Shown here one piece after another: positions 9,255-16,652 of a stretch of 64,000 nt of DNA. A program made the position numbers and the translations under genes. Each line of letters starts with the position of its first letter. The stretch's first letter is position 1. A model generated the notes under the pieces. The model made no database searches. It was not told the origin of the DNA and saw only the letters and a program-made list of their open reading frames with translations. Source of the stretch: DATAGF01 sp963835685 (GTDB lineage Bacteria; Actinomycetota; Thermoleophilia; Miltoncostaeales; Miltoncostaeaceae); assembly GCA_963835685.1 (NCBI GenBank), contig CAWIGI010000010.1, forward strand, positions 62,001 through 126,000, in the 5' to 3' direction.

Positions 9255-9386
9255 TTGGACCCGCTGCTGCGCAAGCTCAACCTCAAGGACGAGCCCGAGA
9301 TCGTGGTGCTCGGCGCGCCCCAGGGGCTGCGGCCCGTCCTGGAGCGGTTCGCCGAGGACGTCGGCGTCACGACGGTCGCGCCCTGA
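9255..9386 (+). pseudogene. Short fragment resembling the N-terminus of a DUF3052-like protein
   Basis: From TTG 9255 a 43-codon frame encodes LDPLLRKLNLKDEPEIVVLG then APQGLRPVLERFAEDVGV and stops at 9386. It looks like the start of a DUF3052-type small protein, in which KLxxKD and VLxAPxxL open the fold, but the family is roughly three times longer. The rest is absent: selA begins 20 bases downstream. I read it as a gene remnant or a genuine micro-protein. The family link is from memory and weak. Confidence 0.4.
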
Positions 9387-9406
9387 GCCCGGGCGGCGCG
9401 GCCGCC

Positions 9407-10720
9407 ATGACCGATCCCCGTCGCGCCCTCCCCTCGGTCGATGCGGTCCTGCGCGGGGAGGACATGGCGGACCTCCTCGCCCGCGCGCCGCGCGCGGCCG
9501 TCGTCGACGCGGTCCGCGACGCCCTCGCCCGCCGCCGCGCACGGGGAGCCGGCGCGGAGGGACTCGCGGACGAGGTCGCGGCCGCCCTGCGGCCCTCGCT
9601 GCGGCGGGTCGTCAACGCCACCGGGGTGATCCTCCACACCAACCTCGGGCGGGCGCCGCTCGCGGCCGAGGCCCTCGACGCGGCCGTGGCGGCCGCGCGC
9701 TACGCGACGCTCGAGTGGGACCCCGCCAGCGGCGATCGGGGGTCGCGCCAGGACCATCTCGTCGGCCACCTGCGCGCCCTCACCGGCGCCGAGTCGGCCT
9801 GCGTGGCGACCTCGAACGCCGCGGCCGTCCTCCTCGCGCTCGTCGTCCTCGGTGGCGGTGGCGAGGTGATCGTCTCGCGCGGCCAGCTCGTCGAGATCGG
9901 CGGCGGCTTCCGCGTGCCCGAGGTGCTGGAGGCGTCCGGGTGCCGGCTGGTGGAGGTCGGCACGACCAACCGCACGCGGCTCGCCGACTATGAGCGGGCG
10001 ATCGGCCCGGCCAGCCGGGCGATCCTGCGCGTGCACGCCTCGAACTTCCGCGTCGTGGGGTTCGCCGAGGAGGCGTCGATCGCGGAGCTCGCAGGCCTCG
10101 GCCGAGAGCGGGGCCTGGCCCTGGTGGACGACCTCGGCAGCGGGCTCCTGCGCCCCGATGCGGCGGTCGCGGGCGAGCCGGATGCCGCGGCGAGCGTCGC
10201 GGCCGGCTGCGACCTGGTGGCCTTCAGCGCCGACAAGCTGATCGGGGGCCCGCAGGCCGGCATCCTCGTGGGGACCAAGGTGGCGGTGGAGCGCGCCCGC
10301 GCTCACCCGCTGATGCGCGCGCTGCGTCCCGACAAGCTGATCCTCGCGGCGCTCGAGGCCACGCTGGCGCTCCACCGCGACCCCCAACTCGCGCGCGCGC
10401 GCATCCCGGCGCTCCGGGCGCTCCACCGGGCGCACCCCGAGCGGCGGGCCCGGGCCGAGCGCCTGGCGGGAGCCGTCGGGGCCGAGATCGTGGCCACCGC
10501 CGGCCGCATGGGGGGCGGAGCGCTCCCGCTCGCCGAGCTCCCGAGCTTCGCCGCGGCGCTCGACGCGCCGGATCCCGAGGCGCTCGCGGCGGCGCTCCGC
10601 GCCGGGGATCCCGCCGTGGCGACCCGGCTCCGGGACGGGCGCGTGCTGCTCGACGTGCTGGCGCTCAGCGACGAGGACCTCGCCGCCCTGCCCGCCCTCG
10701 TCGCCGAGGCGCGGCGGTGA
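9407..10720 (+). CDS. selA: L-seryl-tRNA(Sec) selenium transferase SelA
   Basis: SelA converts Ser-tRNA(Sec) to Sec-tRNA(Sec) with selenophosphate, using PLP. The 437-residue product shows the N-terminal helical region (LPSVDAVLRGED), RRVVNATGVILHTNLGRAPL, VVEVGTTNRT-like EVGTTNRTRLADY, and the PLP lysine K277 in FSADKLIGGPQAG. Length is close to the bacterial norm (~460). ATG 9407 is the natural start. The stop overlaps the selB GTG by 4 bases, and a tRNA-Sec gene lies 2.8 kb downstream, so the assignment is secure. Confidence 0.95.
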   Translation: MTDPRRALPSVDAVLRGEDMADLLARAPRAAVVDAVRDALARRRARGAGAEGLADEVAAALRPSLRRVVNATGVILHTNLGRAPLAAEALDAAVAAARYATLEWDPASGDRGSRQDHLVGHLRALTGAESACVATSNAAAVLLALVVLGGGGEVIVSRGQLVEIGGGFRVPEVLEASGCRLVEVGTTNRTRLADYERAIGPASRAILRVHASNFRVVGFAEEASIAELAGLGRERGLALVDDLGSGLLRPDAAVAGEPDAAASVAAGCDLVAFSADKLIGGPQAGILVGTKVAVERARAHPLMRALRPDKLILAALEATLALHRDPQLARARIPALRALHRAHPERRARAERLAGAVGAEIVATAGRMGGGALPLAELPSFAAALDAPDPEALAAALRAGDPAVATRLRDGRVLLDVLALSDEDLAALPALVAEARR

Positions 10721-12501
10721 GCGCGCCGCTCGTGCTCGGCACCGCGGGTCACGTTGACCACGGGAAGACGGCGCTGGTGCTGGCCCTCACCGGCCGCGAC
10801 ACCGACCGCCTCCCCGCCGAGAAGTCGCGCGGCATCTCGATCGAGCTGGGTTTCGCGCCGCTCGAGCTGCCGTCGGGGCGGAGGGTCGGCCTGGTCGACG
10901 TCCCCGGGCACGAGCGCTTCGTGCGCCACATGGTCGCGGGTGCGAGCGGAGTGGACGGCTACCTGCTGTGCGTGGCCGCCGACGACGGCGTCATGCCGCA
11001 GACGCGGGAGCACATGGCCGTGCTGCGCCTCCTCGGCGTCGGGGACGGCGTCGTCGCGGTGACCAAGGCCGACCTCGCCCCGCCGGAGCCGGCCGCGGCG
11101 GCCGCTCGCGAGCTGGTCGGGCGCGGGCCGGAGGTCGTGCCCGTCTCGGTCCTCACGGGCGAGGGCGTGGAGCGTCTCCGGGGCGCGCTCGACCGGCTGG
11201 CCGGCCGCCTGCGCCGGCGCACGGCCGGCGGCCGCCCGCGCCTGTTCGTGGACCGCGCGTTCTCGCTGCCCGGCGCCGGCACGATCGTGACCGGGACGCT
11301 GTGGGGAGAGGGGATCGTCCCCGGCGACCGGGTCGCCGCCCTGCCCGGGGGCGCCCGCGGGCGGGTGCGCGAGGTGCAGGCGCACGAGCGGACGATCGCC
11401 CGCGCCGGCGGCGGGCGGACGGCGCTCAACCTGGGGGGCGTGGCGCCGGCGGAGGCCCCGCGCGGGGCGTGCGTCGTCCGCGCCGGCGACGGGTGGGCCG
11501 GAACCGAGCTGCTCGACGTCGCCCTGGAGTGGCTGCCCGACGCCGGGCGGGGGCTGCGCACGCGGGAGCGGCTTCAGGCGTTCCTGGGGACGGCCGAGGT
11601 GCCGGCCGTCTGCGTGCTCCTGGCGGCGGACGCGCTCGAGCCGGGCGAGCGCGGCTACGCCCAGCTGCGACTGGGGCGGCCGGTGCCCGCGACGGCCGGT
11701 GACCGCGTGGTGCTGCGCTCCGCCGAGCGCCGCACGGTGGGCGGGGCCGTCGTCATCGACGCCGCGCCCGTCCGGCACGGCCGCGGCGGCGGGGCGGCCG
11801 AGCGTCTGGCGGTCCTCGAGCGGGGCGCGGACTCGCAGGTGCTCGCCCAGCGACTGGCCGACGCCGGCGCGGACGGCATCGCAGCGGGCTCCGAGCCCGC
11901 CGCGGTCGCCGCCGCCGGGGGCGTCGTCCTGCCGGGAGGGCTGGCCCTCGAGGCCGGCGTCGCCGCGCGCGCCCGCGAGCGGCTGCGCGAGGCGCTCGGC
12001 TCGCCCTTGTCGCTGGCGGCGGCGCGCGCCGCCACGGGGCTCGGGACCGCCGCGGCCCGCGCGCTCCTCGCCGACCTCGAGTCGCGGGGGGAGGTCGTGC
12101 GCGACGGCGGGCGGGTCCGGCTCCCGGCCGCCGCGCCGCCGTGCGGGCTCGAGGAGGTCGCCGAGGCCCTCGCCGCCGGCGGGCTGCGGCCCCCCTCCCC
12201 GGCGGACCTGGCCCGGCTCACCGGCCTGCCGCCGGCGCAGGTCGATGCCGCGCTGGGGCGCCTGCGCGAGGACGGCCGCGCCGTGCGGGCGGGCGACCTG
12301 TGGTTCGACGCCGCCGCGGCGGCCGGGGCGCGCGAGCACGCCCGCGAGGCGCTTGCCTCCGGGCCGATGACGATCGGCGCGCTGCGCGACCTCTGGGCCG
12401 TCGGGCGGCGCCAGGCGGTCGCGCTGGCCGCCCACCTCGACGCGAGCGGCCTCACGCGGCGGCAGGGCGATCGCCGCGCCCTGCGCCGGGGGCGCGCCTG
12501 A
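10717..12501 (+). CDS. selB: Selenocysteine-specific elongation factor SelB
   Basis: SelB carries Sec-tRNA(Sec) to the ribosome at UGA codons with a SECIS hairpin. The 594-aa product has the GTPase motifs GTAGHVDHGKTAL (G1), DVPGHERFVRHM (G3) and VTKADL (G4), then EF-Tu-like domains 2-3 (VDRAFSLPGAGTIVTGTLW) and, from about residue 400, winged-helix repeats (LAAARAATGLGTAAARALL, LARLTGLPPAQVDAALGRL) that bind the mRNA hairpin. GTG 10717 overlaps the selA TGA, so translation is coupled. Confidence 0.96.
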   Translation: MSAPLVLGTAGHVDHGKTALVLALTGRDTDRLPAEKSRGISIELGFAPLELPSGRRVGLVDVPGHERFVRHMVAGASGVDGYLLCVAADDGVMPQTREHMAVLRLLGVGDGVVAVTKADLAPPEPAAAAARELVGRGPEVVPVSVLTGEGVERLRGALDRLAGRLRRRTAGGRPRLFVDRAFSLPGAGTIVTGTLWGEGIVPGDRVAALPGGARGRVREVQAHERTIARAGGGRTALNLGGVAPAEAPRGACVVRAGDGWAGTELLDVALEWLPDAGRGLRTRERLQAFLGTAEVPAVCVLLAADALEPGERGYAQLRLGRPVPATAGDRVVLRSAERRTVGGAVVIDAAPVRHGRGGGAAERLAVLERGADSQVLAQRLADAGADGIAAGSEPAAVAAAGGVVLPGGLALEAGVAARARERLREALGSPLSLAAARAATGLGTAAARALLADLESRGEVVRDGGRVRLPAAAPPCGLEEVAEALAAGGLRPPSPADLARLTGLPPAQVDAALGRLREDGRAVRAGDLWFDAAAAAGAREHAREALASGPMTIGALRDLWAVGRRQAVALAAHLDASGLTRRQGDRRALRRGRA

Positions 12502-12572
12502 ACCGACGAGAGGTCCCGGCGCTGGACGGTCCGGGATCCCCGGAATACCGTCTTGGAGACCTGGGAGGTGCC

Positions 12573-12971
12573 ATGCCGGATCAGGCGGCTCGGCTCGAGG
12601 TGGTGCGGCGGTACTGGGAGTACGTCGGCGCGGACGTTGACCGCGCCGACGAGATCTACCACGACGACGCGGTGCTGGAGTTCCCGCAGTCGGGTGAGCG
12701 ATTCGAGGGCGTCGCCAACTTCACGGAGTGGCGGCGCCAGTACACGGCCGACGTGCGCTACCGGGTCCGGCGGGTCACGGCACGTGAGGACCTTGTCGTC
12801 ACCGAGGTCTCGGTCAGCTACGACGGCGGTCCGTGGACGTACGGGGTCCAACTGCTCGAGTTCCGCGACGACAAGGTGGCGCGCGAGCGGATCTACGTCA
12901 TGGACGGGTGGGAGGCCCCCGCGTGGCGGGCCCCCTGGCGCGCGGACACCCCCGCCGACCCGCCGGAGTGA
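12573..12971 (+). CDS. NTF2-fold SnoaL-like protein
   Basis: ATG 12573 follows GGGAGGTGCC, a strong ribosome site. The 132-aa product has the NTF2-like pattern: an N-terminal helix (RLEVVRRYWEYV), DRADEIYHDDAVLEFPQSGERFEG, a long strand pair, and YGVQLLEFRDDKVARERIYVMD near the end. Such cone-shaped folds include ketosteroid isomerase, SnoaL cyclases and many proteins of unknown role. It sits 71 bases after selB, but nothing links it to selenium metabolism. A second NTF2-fold gene follows. Confidence 0.8.
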   Translation: MPDQAARLEVVRRYWEYVGADVDRADEIYHDDAVLEFPQSGERFEGVANFTEWRRQYTADVRYRVRRVTAREDLVVTEVSVSYDGGPWTYGVQLLEFRDDKVARERIYVMDGWEAPAWRAPWRADTPADPPE

Positions 12972-13091
12972 CGCGCAGGCGGATGACCCTCGTCCGAGCG
13001 GCCAGGGCTTGCCACGGGCAGCGTCCCGGCCGCATGCTTGCGAATCGGTGGCGCGGTGGGCCGTGCCACCCTCGGAGCGGAAGGGGGCGAG

Positions 13092-13478
13092 GTGTCCGTG
13101 CAAGCACTCATCGACGGGTGGAACGCGCGGGACGGCGCGAAGGTGGCGGCAGCGTTCACGCCGGACGGCGTCCGAGTGGAGTACGCCAAGCCGGGGGCGC
13201 GTCTGGAGGGTCGCGACGCGATCGCGGCCCAGGCGCAGGCGTACATGACGGCGGTGCCCGACTGCGTCCTTGACGTGCGGGGGCTTGAGGAGCGGGAGGG
13301 AACCGCGACGCTCGAGTGGACTTACCGAGGCAACCACACGGGAGACATCCCCGGGCTCGAGGCGAGCGGCCGTGAGATCGAGCTCCCGGGGGTCAGCGTC
13401 TACCGGCTGGAAGGCGGTCTCATCGCCGAGGAGCGCGTCTACTGGGACGCCGCCACCCTCTACGGGCTCATGGACTAA
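13092..13478 (+). CDS. NTF2-fold SnoaL-like polyketide cyclase family protein
   Basis: The likely start is GTG 13092, after AAGGGGGCGAG; the frame is open from a TTG at 13038 but the extra residues look non-family. The 128-aa product begins VQALIDGWNARDGAKVAAAF, followed by TPDGVRVEYAKPGARLEGRDAI, a hallmark of SnoaL-like proteins, and ends EIELPGVSVYRLEGGLIAEE then RVYWDAATLYGLM. SnoaL proteins are cyclases or small-molecule binders. Its 3' end lies 21 bases from the tRNA-Sec gene on the other strand. Confidence 0.8.
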   Translation: MSVQALIDGWNARDGAKVAAAFTPDGVRVEYAKPGARLEGRDAIAAQAQAYMTAVPDCVLDVRGLEEREGTATLEWTYRGNHTGDIPGLEASGREIELPGVSVYRLEGGLIAEERVYWDAATLYGLMD

Positions 13479-13499
13479 CTCCGGGCGTCGCCGGGGCGG

Positions 13500-13592
13500 C
13501 GGAGCGGCGTAGGAGTCGAACCTACCGGGCGGGGGTGGACCCCGCCCCGCTCGTTTTGAAGACGAGTCGGGCCACCGGGCCCCGGCCGCTCC
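13500..13592 (-). tRNA. selC: tRNA-Sec (anticodon TCA), selC
   Basis: Read on the minus strand, the 93-nt gene begins GGAGCGGC (13592 downward) and ends GCCGCTCC with discriminator G at 13500: the 8-bp acceptor stem typical of bacterial tRNA-Sec. The anticodon stem CTCGT/ACGAG with loop CTTCAAA gives TCA, the opal-reading anticodon. The long variable arm GCGGGGCGGGGTCCACCCCCGC folds on itself (shown here as GCGGGG...CCCCGC), and the T-arm reads GGTAGG TTCGACT CCTACG. No CCA is encoded. Neighbouring selA and selB support the call. Confidence 0.95.
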
Positions 13593-13634
13593 CCGCCCGA
13601 CCCTATCGGGGCGCGCGTGAGAGGATGCGCCGCC

Positions 13635-14066
13635 ATGAGGATCGACCTCGAGCACGTCGTGGCGCACCCCGTCGAGCGCGTGTTCGCGTTCATGGCCGAC
13701 GTCCGCAACCGGCCGCTGTGGCAGGAGAACACGCACGACGTCGAGGTGCTCAGCGACGGGGAGCCCGGCCTGGGGACGCGCTGGCGCGAGTCGGCCAAGG
13801 GCATCGGCACCTACGAGGCCGAGGTCGTCGCCTTCGAGCGCGACGAGCTCTGGGCCGAGGCCGCCGACCTCGAGGCCGGCCGCGCGCGGATCGACGTGGC
13901 CTTCGCCCCCGCGGACGGCGGCCGGGCCACCCGCCTTGGGGTCTCCGTCGAGATCAAGCTCCGCGGGACCAAGAGGCTCATGGAGCCCGTGCTCGGGCCC
14001 ATGATCCGCCGGCAGATGCCGAGCGACCTGGGCCGGCTCGAGGCGCTGCTGGCCGGAGACGGCTGA
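13635..14066 (+). CDS. SRPBCC (START/Bet v1-like) family protein
   Basis: The 143-aa product starts MRIDLEHVVAHPVERVFAFM, the usual first strand and helix of the polyketide cyclase/dehydrase SRPBCC group, then ADVRNRPLWQENTHDVEV, and ends with a long amphipathic helix (RLMEPVLGPMIRRQMPSDLG, RLEALLAG). Proteins of this fold bind hydrophobic ligands in a deep cavity; some are enzymes. ATG 13635 is chosen over GTG 13617, which adds only MRGCAA. It diverges from tRNA-Sec. Confidence 0.82.
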   Translation: MRIDLEHVVAHPVERVFAFMADVRNRPLWQENTHDVEVLSDGEPGLGTRWRESAKGIGTYEAEVVAFERDELWAEAADLEAGRARIDVAFAPADGGRATRLGVSVEIKLRGTKRLMEPVLGPMIRRQMPSDLGRLEALLAGDG

Positions 14067-14157
14067 GCCGGGCCGAGCAGACCTTCACGGGGTCTTGAGA
14101 CGATCCTGAGAGAGGCCTCCTACCGTCGATGCACCGGACATCGACCGAGGAGGGGAC

Positions 14158-14778
14158 GTGGAGTCACGCAGACGACGGATCGCGGTGGCGGGAGCCGCGC
14201 TCGCGGCGCTGGGGCTCGCCGCCGGCGGCGTCACCTACGCCGCCACGAGCGGCGGCCCGCAGGAGGACGCCAACGCGCTCGCCGAGGCGCTGAACGAGCG
14301 CGAGGGGACGAGCCTCACGGGCGAGGACATCCAGACCGCGCTCGAGGACGTGCTGAAGGAGCGCCTGGACGAGGCGGTGGCCAACGGCCGCCTGACGCAG
14401 GAGGAGGCCGACCGCATCCTCCAGCGGGCGGGCGAGCGGGGATTCCCGCTCGGCCCGGGGGGTCCCGGCTTCCACGTCGAGTTCCGCGGCGAGCCGTTCA
14501 TGGAGGCCGCGGCCAAGGCGCTCGGCCTCTCGGAGGACGCGCTCAGGGCGCAGCTCGAGGACGGCAAGTCGCTCGCCGAGGTCGCCGCCGCCCGCAAGGT
14601 GGAGAAGTCGGCGGTCGTGGCCGCGGTCCGCGACGCCATCCTCGCCGACCCGCCGTCGCGGCACGAGGCACCGACCAGGGCCGAGGCGACCCGCATGGCG
14701 CAGCGCGTCGTGAACGCCGAGCCCGGCGAGCGCGTGCGCCACATCGGCCCCTTCGGGGGCCGGCCGCCCCGCCCCTGA
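14158..14778 (+). CDS. Secreted α-helical protein (DUF2680-like repeats)
   Basis: GTG 14158 follows GAGGAGGGGAC, a strong ribosome site. The 206-aa product has a signal-like N-terminus (RRRRIAVAGAALAALGLAAG, then GVTYAA), and two amphipathic modules: LTGEDIQTALEDVLKERLDE with AVANGRLTQEEADRIL, and AAKALGLSEDALRAQLEDGK with SLAEVAAARKV. The pattern VANGRLTQEEAD and LGLSxDxLRxxLxxGKSLAE is seen in secreted actinobacterial and clostridial DUF2680-like proteins. Role unknown, probably extracytoplasmic. Confidence 0.75.
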   Translation: MESRRRRIAVAGAALAALGLAAGGVTYAATSGGPQEDANALAEALNEREGTSLTGEDIQTALEDVLKERLDEAVANGRLTQEEADRILQRAGERGFPLGPGGPGFHVEFRGEPFMEAAAKALGLSEDALRAQLEDGKSLAEVAAARKVEKSAVVAAVRDAILADPPSRHEAPTRAEATRMAQRVVNAEPGERVRHIGPFGGRPPRP

Positions 14779-14865
14779 GGGGGCGGACGAGCCTGGCCGG
14801 GCTCCGGCTGCTCGCCGGGGCGCGCCCGGCCAGGCGGAGGGGTCACCCGGCCGCGCCCTGTTAGC

Positions 14866-15894
14866 GTGGCCGGGGTGGCCCGCGTCCCCCTGTCCGTGCT
14901 CGACCTGACGCCGGTGCCCTCCGGGTCAACGTCGACCCAGGCGCTGCGCAACACCATCGACCTCGCCCGGGCCGCCGAGGGCTGGGGCTACCGCCGCTAC
15001 TGGCTGGCCGAGCACCACAACACCCCGGGGCTCGCCAGCTCGTCGCCCGAGGTGATGATCGGGCAGGTCGCCGCCGCGACGTCGCGCATCCGGGTGGGCG
15101 CGGGGGGGATCATGCTGCCCAACCACTCGGCGCTGAAGGTCGCCGAGACCTTCCGGGTGCTGGAGGCGCTGCACCCCGGGCGCATCGACCTCGGCATCGG
15201 GCGCGCGCCCGGCACCGACGGCGTCACCGCGGTCGCCCTGCGCCGCTCGGCCGGCGCGCTCGGCGCCGAGGACTTCCCGGCCCAGCTCGGCGAGCTCCTG
15301 GCCTACGCCGGCGATGGGTTCCCCGAGGGGCACCCCTTCGAGTCGGTGCGGGCCATGCCGGCCGACGTGGCGCTTCCGCCGATCTGGATCCTCGGCTCGA
15401 GCGAGTACGGCGCCCAGGTGGCGGCCGCCCTCGGGGTGGGCTTCGCGTTCGCGCGGCACCTGAACCCGCGCGGCGCGGAGCCGGTCATGCAGGCGTATCG
15501 CGAGGCCTTCCGCCCCTCGCCCGCGATGGAGCGGCCGACGGCGATCCTGACCGTCTCGGCGATCGCCGCCGGCACCCCCGAGCGGGCCGAGGAGCTCGCG
15601 ACGTCGATGGCCCTGGGGCTGGTGCGCATGCGCCAGGGCCGCCCGATCCCGCTGCCGAGCCCTGAGGAGGCCGCCGCCCACCGCTACACACCGGACGAGC
15701 AGGACCAGATCCGCCGCTACCGCCGCGCCCAGGTGCTGGGGGACGCGGACGGCGTGCGCGACGAGATCATGTCGCTCGCCCATCGTACGGCCGCCGACGA
15801 GGTCATGGTGATGACCCTGGTCCACGACCACGGCGAGCGGCTGCGCTCCTACGAGCTGATCGCGGGCGCCCTCGCGCCGGCGGCCGTCACGTAG
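14866..15894 (+). CDS. LLM-class flavin-dependent oxidoreductase (luciferase-like)
   Basis: The 342-aa TIM-barrel protein carries PLSVLDLTPVPSGST at the N-terminus, YWLAEHHNTPGLASSSPEVM, RIRVGAGGIMLPNHSALKVA, and LHPGRIDLGIGRAPGTDG, all typical of the luciferase-like monooxygenases with F420 or FMN. The PLSVLDL opening and AEHHN motif suggest the MsnO8/alkane-monooxygenase-like subgroup. GTG 14866 or GTG 14875 may be the start. Substrate unknown. It is convergent with the next gene. Confidence 0.88.
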   Translation: MAGVARVPLSVLDLTPVPSGSTSTQALRNTIDLARAAEGWGYRRYWLAEHHNTPGLASSSPEVMIGQVAAATSRIRVGAGGIMLPNHSALKVAETFRVLEALHPGRIDLGIGRAPGTDGVTAVALRRSAGALGAEDFPAQLGELLAYAGDGFPEGHPFESVRAMPADVALPPIWILGSSEYGAQVAAALGVGFAFARHLNPRGAEPVMQAYREAFRPSPAMERPTAILTVSAIAAGTPERAEELATSMALGLVRMRQGRPIPLPSPEEAAAHRYTPDEQDQIRRYRRAQVLGDADGVRDEIMSLAHRTAADEVMVMTLVHDHGERLRSYELIAGALAPAAVT

Positions 15895-15937
15895 CCCACC
15901 CGCCGGCCCTCACTGATCGCACCGACTCGGTCGTCAC

Positions 15938-16222
15938 CTACGCCTGAGCCAGGACCTCGTAGGCGTCGACGGACTCCAAGGTCACGGGGACGCCTGGCGG
16001 CGGCCCCTGCGACCGGATCTCCTCGACCGCAGCCCGGGCGGCCTCCTCCGATTCGAAGAGCAGCACGCCCCGACCGCCGTCGCCCTCCAGGGCCCGGAGC
16101 CAGGTGCCACTCGAGAAGCCGGCCAACGCCTTGGCCCTGGGCACGATCACTTCAGTGAGCGCACTCCTGGCTTCCTCCTCGCGGTTCGAGTCGATCCTGA
16201 CCTGGACGATGACTCCGTGCAT
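15938..16222 (-). CDS. ABM-like dimeric α/β-barrel protein
   Basis: The 94-aa product (ATG 16222) shows the ferredoxin-like βαβ pattern of the antibiotic-biosynthesis-monooxygenase/stress-responsive barrel group: MHGVIVQVRIDSNREEEARS, a helix, GFSSGTWLRALEGDGGRGVL, then ESEEAARAAVEEIRSQG. Members dimerise and act on aromatic compounds or haem, or have no known substrate. No catalytic residue can be assigned. Confidence 0.7.
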   Translation of the reverse strand: MHGVIVQVRIDSNREEEARSALTEVIVPRAKALAGFSSGTWLRALEGDGGRGVLLFESEEAARAAVEEIRSQGPPPGVPVTLESVDAYEVLAQA

Positions 16223-16289
16223 CTCGACCTCCTACCGGTGCCCCTCGTGACGCAATACTAGAGCGGGTGTGAGCAAGCCCGGCGAGGGC

Positions 16290-16652
16290 TCAGCGGACCG
16301 GCGTGGGCCGCCCGCCGGCGTCGATCGCGACCAGCGTGAAGGTCCCGGCGGTGCAGAGCTCGCGGGCGCCGCTCGCCGGATCCTCGCGGTGAGCCTCCAC
16401 CCGGACCCTCATGCTCGTCCGGCCCACCGACTCCACCCGGGCGAGGAGTTCGACCAGCTCGCCGTGGTGGATCGGCACGCGGAACTCCAGCGCGTCGACG
16501 GCGGCGGTCACCACGGCGGCCGCGCCCGCGCGCCGAAGCGCCGCGACGGCCGCCGCCTTGTCCATCCAGGCCATGAGCGTCCCGCCGTAGAGCGTGCCGA
16601 GGTGGTTGGTGTCCGACGGGAAGACGAACTCGCAGATGCGGGTCTCGCTCAT
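16290..16652 (-). CDS. Acyl-CoA thioesterase, hotdog fold (YciA/BFIT type)
   Basis: The 120-aa product shows ICEFVFPSDTNHLGTLYGGTLM: the N-H-LG-T-L-GG-L pattern places the catalytic Asn/Asp region before the hotdog helix (AWMDKAAAVAALR). ALEFRVPIHHGELVELLARV and RTSMRVRVEAH follow as in YciA. It hydrolyses acyl-CoA esters. ATG 16652 overlaps the recQ stop (ATGA), so the two genes are translationally coupled. The frame is also open into recQ because of a frame change there; the fused reading is an artefact. Confidence 0.88.
   Translation of the reverse strand: MSETRICEFVFPSDTNHLGTLYGGTLMAWMDKAAAVAALRRAGAAAVVTAAVDALEFRVPIHHGELVELLARVESVGRTSMRVRVEAHREDPASGARELCTAGTFTLVAIDAGGRPTPVR

Noticed and set aside
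9384..9409. UGA of the short frame before selA as a selenocysteine codon
   Set aside because: Reading through gives seven residues to another stop; there is no redox motif, and no SECIS-like hairpin was evident.
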